Shown piece by piece: positions 61,562 to 64,000 of a DNA stretch of 64,000 bases; position 1 is the stretch's first letter; each line of letters begins with the position of its first letter. A program made the translations under genes and the position numbers. This DNA is from Oliverpabstia intestinalis (GTDB lineage: Bacteria; Bacillota; Clostridia; Lachnospirales; Lachnospiraceae), in the NCBI RefSeq assembly GCF_009696065.1, contig NZ_VUMS01000002.1, positions 1-64,000 of the forward strand, in the 5' to 3' direction. Under the pieces are notes generated by a model that worked only from the letters and a program-made list of their open reading frames with translations, did no database searches and was not told the origin of the DNA.

Positions 61562-62182
61562 ATGGCATACGGGAAAATTACAGATAAACAACGGGAAATT
61601 TTGGAATATATCAAAAACGAAATTCTGAACAGGGGATTTCCACCTGCGGTACGTGAAATTTGTGAAGCGGTAAACCTGAAGTCCACGTCTTCTGTTCATG
61701 CACACCTGGAGAGTCTGGAAAAGAATGGCTATATCCGACGTGATCCTACCAAACCGAGAGCAATTGAAATCGTGGATGACAACTTTAACCTGGTGCGCAG
61801 AGAGATGGTGAATGTTCCGGTATTAGGCCGTGTGGCAGCCGGTGAACCACTGCTGGCGATCGAGAATGTGGAAAGTTATTTTCCTATTCCGGCGGAATTT
61901 ATGCCGAACGCACAGACCTTTATTCTGAATGTTGTTGGGGAAAGTATGATCAATGCAGGGATTCTTGATGGTGATAAAGTAATTGTAGAGCAGACTGCAG
62001 ATGCACAGAATGGTGATATTGTAGTAGCTCTGGTAGATGATTCTGCTACAGTAAAAAGATTTTACAAAGAAAAAGACTGTTATCGTCTCCAGCCGGAAAA
62101 CGATTACATGGATCCGATCATCGTATATGATCAGTTGCAAATTCTTGGCAAGGTCATCGGTGTATATCGGTTTATGGAATAA
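61562..62182 (+). CDS. lexA: SOS repressor LexA
   Basis: 206 residues. An N-terminal winged helix ([20 protein letters not shown]) binds DNA. The C-terminal peptidase domain has the cleavage site A93-G94 (GRVAAGEP), catalytic S128 (VVGESMI) and K165 (ATVKRF). RecA-ssDNA triggers self-cleavage. CGGGAGG precedes the ATG, and a TATAAT lies at about 61518-61523. No good LexA box is seen directly at its own start, so autoregulation would use the boxes shared with the LysM gene. Confidence 0.97.
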   Translation: MAYGKITDKQREILEYIKNEILNRGFPPAVREICEAVNLKSTSSVHAHLESLEKNGYIRRDPTKPRAIEIVDDNFNLVRREMVNVPVLGRVAAGEPLLAIENVESYFPIPAEFMPNAQTFILNVVGESMINAGILDGDKVIVEQTADAQNGDIVVALVDDSATVKRFYKEKDCYRLQPENDYMDPIIVYDQLQILGKVIGVYRFME

Positions 62183-62235
62183 TCTCTTTAAAATAAATGT
62201 AAAATGAGATTCGATGGTCTGTTATGAGTAATCGA

Positions 62236-62280
62236 AAAAAAGAGTACAGAAAATCCTAATCAGTTTCTGTACTCTTTTTC
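62236..62280. terminator. Terminator between convergent lexA and rsfS
   Basis: AAAAAAGAGTACAGAAA pairs with TTTCTGTACTCTTTTT around a short loop. T-runs are present on both strands. Confidence 0.88.
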
Positions 62281-62297
62281 TTTATCTGCGATATATC

Positions 62298-62340
62298 GTA
62301 ACTGTTCAGTACCTTCACAGTTACGAGCAAAAATGCATTT
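62298..62340 (+). repeat. Left-end fragment of the 142-bp repeat (43 bp)
   Basis: GTAACTGTTCAGTACCTTCA, CAGTTACGAGCAAAAATGCA and TTT follow the first 43 bp of copy 2 with one change. The match ends within the rsfS stop codon, so the rest of the element is missing or was lost there. It would be in the 3' end of the rsfS transcript. Confidence 0.85.
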
Positions 62341-62701
62341 ACTGTTCTTCTTTCAGCTCTTTCGCATCCATCACTTTTCCGTCTCGCCAGATACGTTCAA
62401 GATCATAGAACAGTCTGTTCTCTTCGTCGAAAAGATGAATTACGATGTCACCGTAGTCCAGCAGGATCCAGTTCGCACTGGAATAGCCTTCCGTCTGTTT
62501 GAGCTGATAACCGGCTTTTCCCAGTACTTCGTCTACATTATCCGCCATTGCCTGTACCTGGTTACGATTACTTCCGCTTGCGATGATAAAATAATCAGCC
62601 AGAGTGGTAATCTGTTCGATATCAATTACTTTAATATCAGAAGCTTTTTTATCTTCCAAAGCTTCACATGCCAGCAGTGCCATTTTTTTTGCATCTGTCA
62701 T
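62339..62701 (-). CDS. rsfS: Ribosome silencing factor RsfS
   Basis: 120 residues. IKVIDIEQITTLADYFIIAS, GNRNQVQAMADNVDEVL and NWILLDYGDIVIHLFDEENR cover the RsfS/YbeB/Iojap domain. It binds uL14 on the 50S subunit and blocks subunit joining in starvation. It is in the usual nadD-yqeK-rsfS order. AAGGAG precedes the start. Its stop codon is part of the truncated repeat copy. Confidence 0.95.
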   Translation of the reverse strand: MTDAKKMALLACEALEDKKASDIKVIDIEQITTLADYFIIASGSNRNQVQAMADNVDEVLGKAGYQLKQTEGYSSANWILLDYGDIVIHLFDEENRLFYDLERIWRDGKVMDAKELKEEQ

Positions 62702-62713
62702 TTTATGTTCTCC

Positions 62714-63304
62714 TTATTTTGTATTAATCAAGTCGCTATAGTAATTATAGGCCTGTATTGTTGCCTGATCGATGTCCTGTGGGTCATCGTCCAGATACTC
62801 CAGGGTGTCATGCAGAATCTCATACATGCAGAGATCCAGATTCTCAAAAGCAATCTTACGAATCTCAGCAAGTCTTGGAGCTTTATTCCTTGCCGGCTCG
62901 ATATAGTCCGCAATATATACAATCTTTTCCAGAAGTGTCATGTTTTCTTTTCCGGTAGTATGCCAGGTGATTGCACTTAAGATTTCAGGATCTGTTACAC
63001 CATATTTTTCCCGGGCTACCCAGGCACCTACTTTGGCATGGAGTAAAAAGGTATGCTCTCTCTCAAAGTCTGTGACCGGAATCTTATTATCTTTACAGAT
63101 TTTCAGCTTTTTCTTTGCCGGAATACATTTGGCACAGTCATGAAGAAGACCTGCCAGCTGTGCGCGTTCCATAGGATAATCATAGCGGATTGCCAGGGAT
63201 GCACTCATCTGCATCACACCGAGAGTATGCCAGAGACGGTCTTCGTCCAGATATTTTTTCAGCTTTCCGGCAATCTTCATCAGATTGAACTTCTGTTCTT
63301 CCAT
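62714..63304 (-). CDS. yqeK: HD-domain hydrolase YqeK
   Basis: 196 residues from the ATG at 63304 (AGGAGG upstream). HTLGVMQMSASLA (near 25), LLHDCAKCIP (HD pair near 55), FLLHAKVGAWVA and SAITWHTTGKENM give the metal-binding histidines and aspartates of the HD fold. YqeK proteins hydrolyse diadenosine tetraphosphate symmetrically. It lies between nadD and rsfS, as in other Firmicutes. Confidence 0.93.
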   Translation of the reverse strand: MEEQKFNLMKIAGKLKKYLDEDRLWHTLGVMQMSASLAIRYDYPMERAQLAGLLHDCAKCIPAKKKLKICKDNKIPVTDFEREHTFLLHAKVGAWVAREKYGVTDPEILSAITWHTTGKENMTLLEKIVYIADYIEPARNKAPRLAEIRKIAFENLDLCMYEILHDTLEYLDDDPQDIDQATIQAYNYYSDLINTK

Positions 63305-63358
63305 AACATTCCTCCTGCATTCTTCATCTTTTGTAATTTCCAAGAGAGGAATCCGGGA

Positions 63359-63970
63359 CTATGCCCGGTAGATTCCTTCTTCGCGAATATAAGTATATAC
63401 CTCATCCACAAGATAATACCGTACGCTTTTTCCCTGACGGATCCAGTCACGGAGTGTCTGTGAGGAAATTTCTAGGTTGGGAGTGTGCAGCTGGATAAAA
63501 TTCCCCTTGTATTTTTCTTCCAGATATAACATTTGTTCTTTCAGGGATTCTTCCGGAACAGCATTTCTTGTAGCTACCAGCAGACTGGCTGCCTTACAGA
63601 TCCGATCCGGTCTGCACCACGTGTCAAAATCATACAGAGAATCTGCACCGATGATAAAATAATACGTTTGATCCGGATATTTCTTATGCAGCCGCTCCAG
63701 TGTCTCATAAGTATACGTATATCCGTCCGGATGCATCTCTTCTGTGGAAAGACGGAAATGTGGATTGTCAGCGATAGATTTTCGCACCATCTCCACCCGC
63801 TGCTGATCACTTGCACGTCCCTCACGGTTCTGTTTGTGGGGAGGATTTCCGGAAGGCATAAACCAGACCTCATCGAGAGCCAGTTCCTCATAAGCCTTTT
63901 CTGCCAGAATCAGATGTCCTATATGAATCGGATCAAAGGTTCCCCCCATAATTCCAATTCGTTTTTTCAT
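63359..63970 (-). CDS. nadD: Nicotinate-nucleotide adenylyltransferase NadD
   Basis: 203 residues. The nucleotidyltransferase loop GIMGGTFDPIHIGHLILAE is at the N-terminus, FMPSGNPPHKQ near 37, and the C-terminal motif ISSQTLRDWIRQGKSVRYY near 167 contains the ISST-x-R variant. It makes deamido-NAD from nicotinate mononucleotide and ATP. AAGGAG precedes the start. The remaining 30 bp of the window hold no identifiable feature. Confidence 0.95.
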   Translation of the reverse strand: MKKRIGIMGGTFDPIHIGHLILAEKAYEELALDEVWFMPSGNPPHKQNREGRASDQQRVEMVRKSIADNPHFRLSTEEMHPDGYTYTYETLERLHKKYPDQTYYFIIGADSLYDFDTWCRPDRICKAASLLVATRNAVPEESLKEQMLYLEEKYKGNFIQLHTPNLEISSQTLRDWIRQGKSVRYYLVDEVYTYIREEGIYRA

Positions 63971-64000
63971 GATGTTCTCCTTACGGAAGCTGAATCTTTT

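Noticed and set aside
62333-62980. 215-residue open frame on the + strand
   Set aside because: It lies opposite rsfS and yqeK, has a low-complexity Phe/Cys/His-rich composition and no ribosome binding site: an antisense shadow.

Overview
The window looks like a chromosome segment of a low- to mid-GC Firmicute of the family Lachnospiraceae (Blautia, Mediterraneibacter or Dorea-like; genus is a guess). The evidence is strong AGGAGG ribosome binding sites, the clustering of mreBCD, pbp2, minDE, rodA and mgsA, the ylmE-sepF-ylmH division block, a divergent lexA/LysM pair with Gram-positive LexA boxes, and many proteins that read like Lachnospiraceae housekeeping genes. No rRNA, tRNA, CRISPR array or prophage was recognised.

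Layout. 1-500: tail of an IS200/IS605 transposase with its right-end hairpins, a strong 12-bp hairpin and a perfect 12-bp tandem repeat. 501-3266: a threonine-aldolase-like PLP enzyme, a small zinc-ribbon protein and a membrane-anchored M14 peptidase. 3407-6167: a MoxR-type AAA ATPase and its VWA partner. 6282-10312: a choline module, made of a winged-helix/nucleotidyltransferase/choline-kinase fusion, a second nucleotidyltransferase and a BCCT transporter. 10744-14077: glmM and glmS, preceded by a long palindrome. 14212-18924: a ComEC-like extracellular MBL-fold protein, miaB and a MATE exporter. 18897-26178: an AraC-family regulator divergent from a sugar catabolic cluster (GH13 enzyme, two Gfo/Idh/MocA dehydrogenases, two TIM-barrel isomerase/epimerases). 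26445-36372: mutS, mutL, miaA, a YnbB-like PLP lyase and two flavoproteins. 36478-46278: radC, the cell-shape and division-site cluster, a broken mgsA and a D,D-carboxypeptidase. 46475-54369: a P-loop protein, a DUF378 protein, then HlyD-like, ylmE, sepF, ylmH, aroB, lspA, rluD and a cytidylate-kinase-like gene. 54513-60748: a TtcA-like enzyme, an AI-2E family transporter, dtd, a Xer-type recombinase, a YbaK/ProX deacylase and an NCS2 permease. 60900-63970: the SOS pair (LysM protein and lexA), rsfS, yqeK and nadD.

The most unusual content is non-coding. Two 142-bp elements (24935-25076 and 50921-51062) are about 89% identical, have matching inverted ends and several internal hairpins; one is flanked by a perfect 8-bp target-site duplication, so it looks like a mobile MITE-like element that can fold as RNA. 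Two more copies are cut down to the left-end hairpin. A second kind of palindrome (10397-10505, and weaker relatives near 340-410 and 46950-47047) has variable arms and a partly shared loop. A near-identical 17-bp motif occurs upstream of the MATE gene and twice between the AraC gene and the GH13 gene; it is a good candidate operator for that regulator. Other points worth checking are an in-frame stop in the catalytic loop of mgsA, a LexA box inside the core promoter of the LysM gene, and the dehydrogenase/TIM-barrel sugar cluster.
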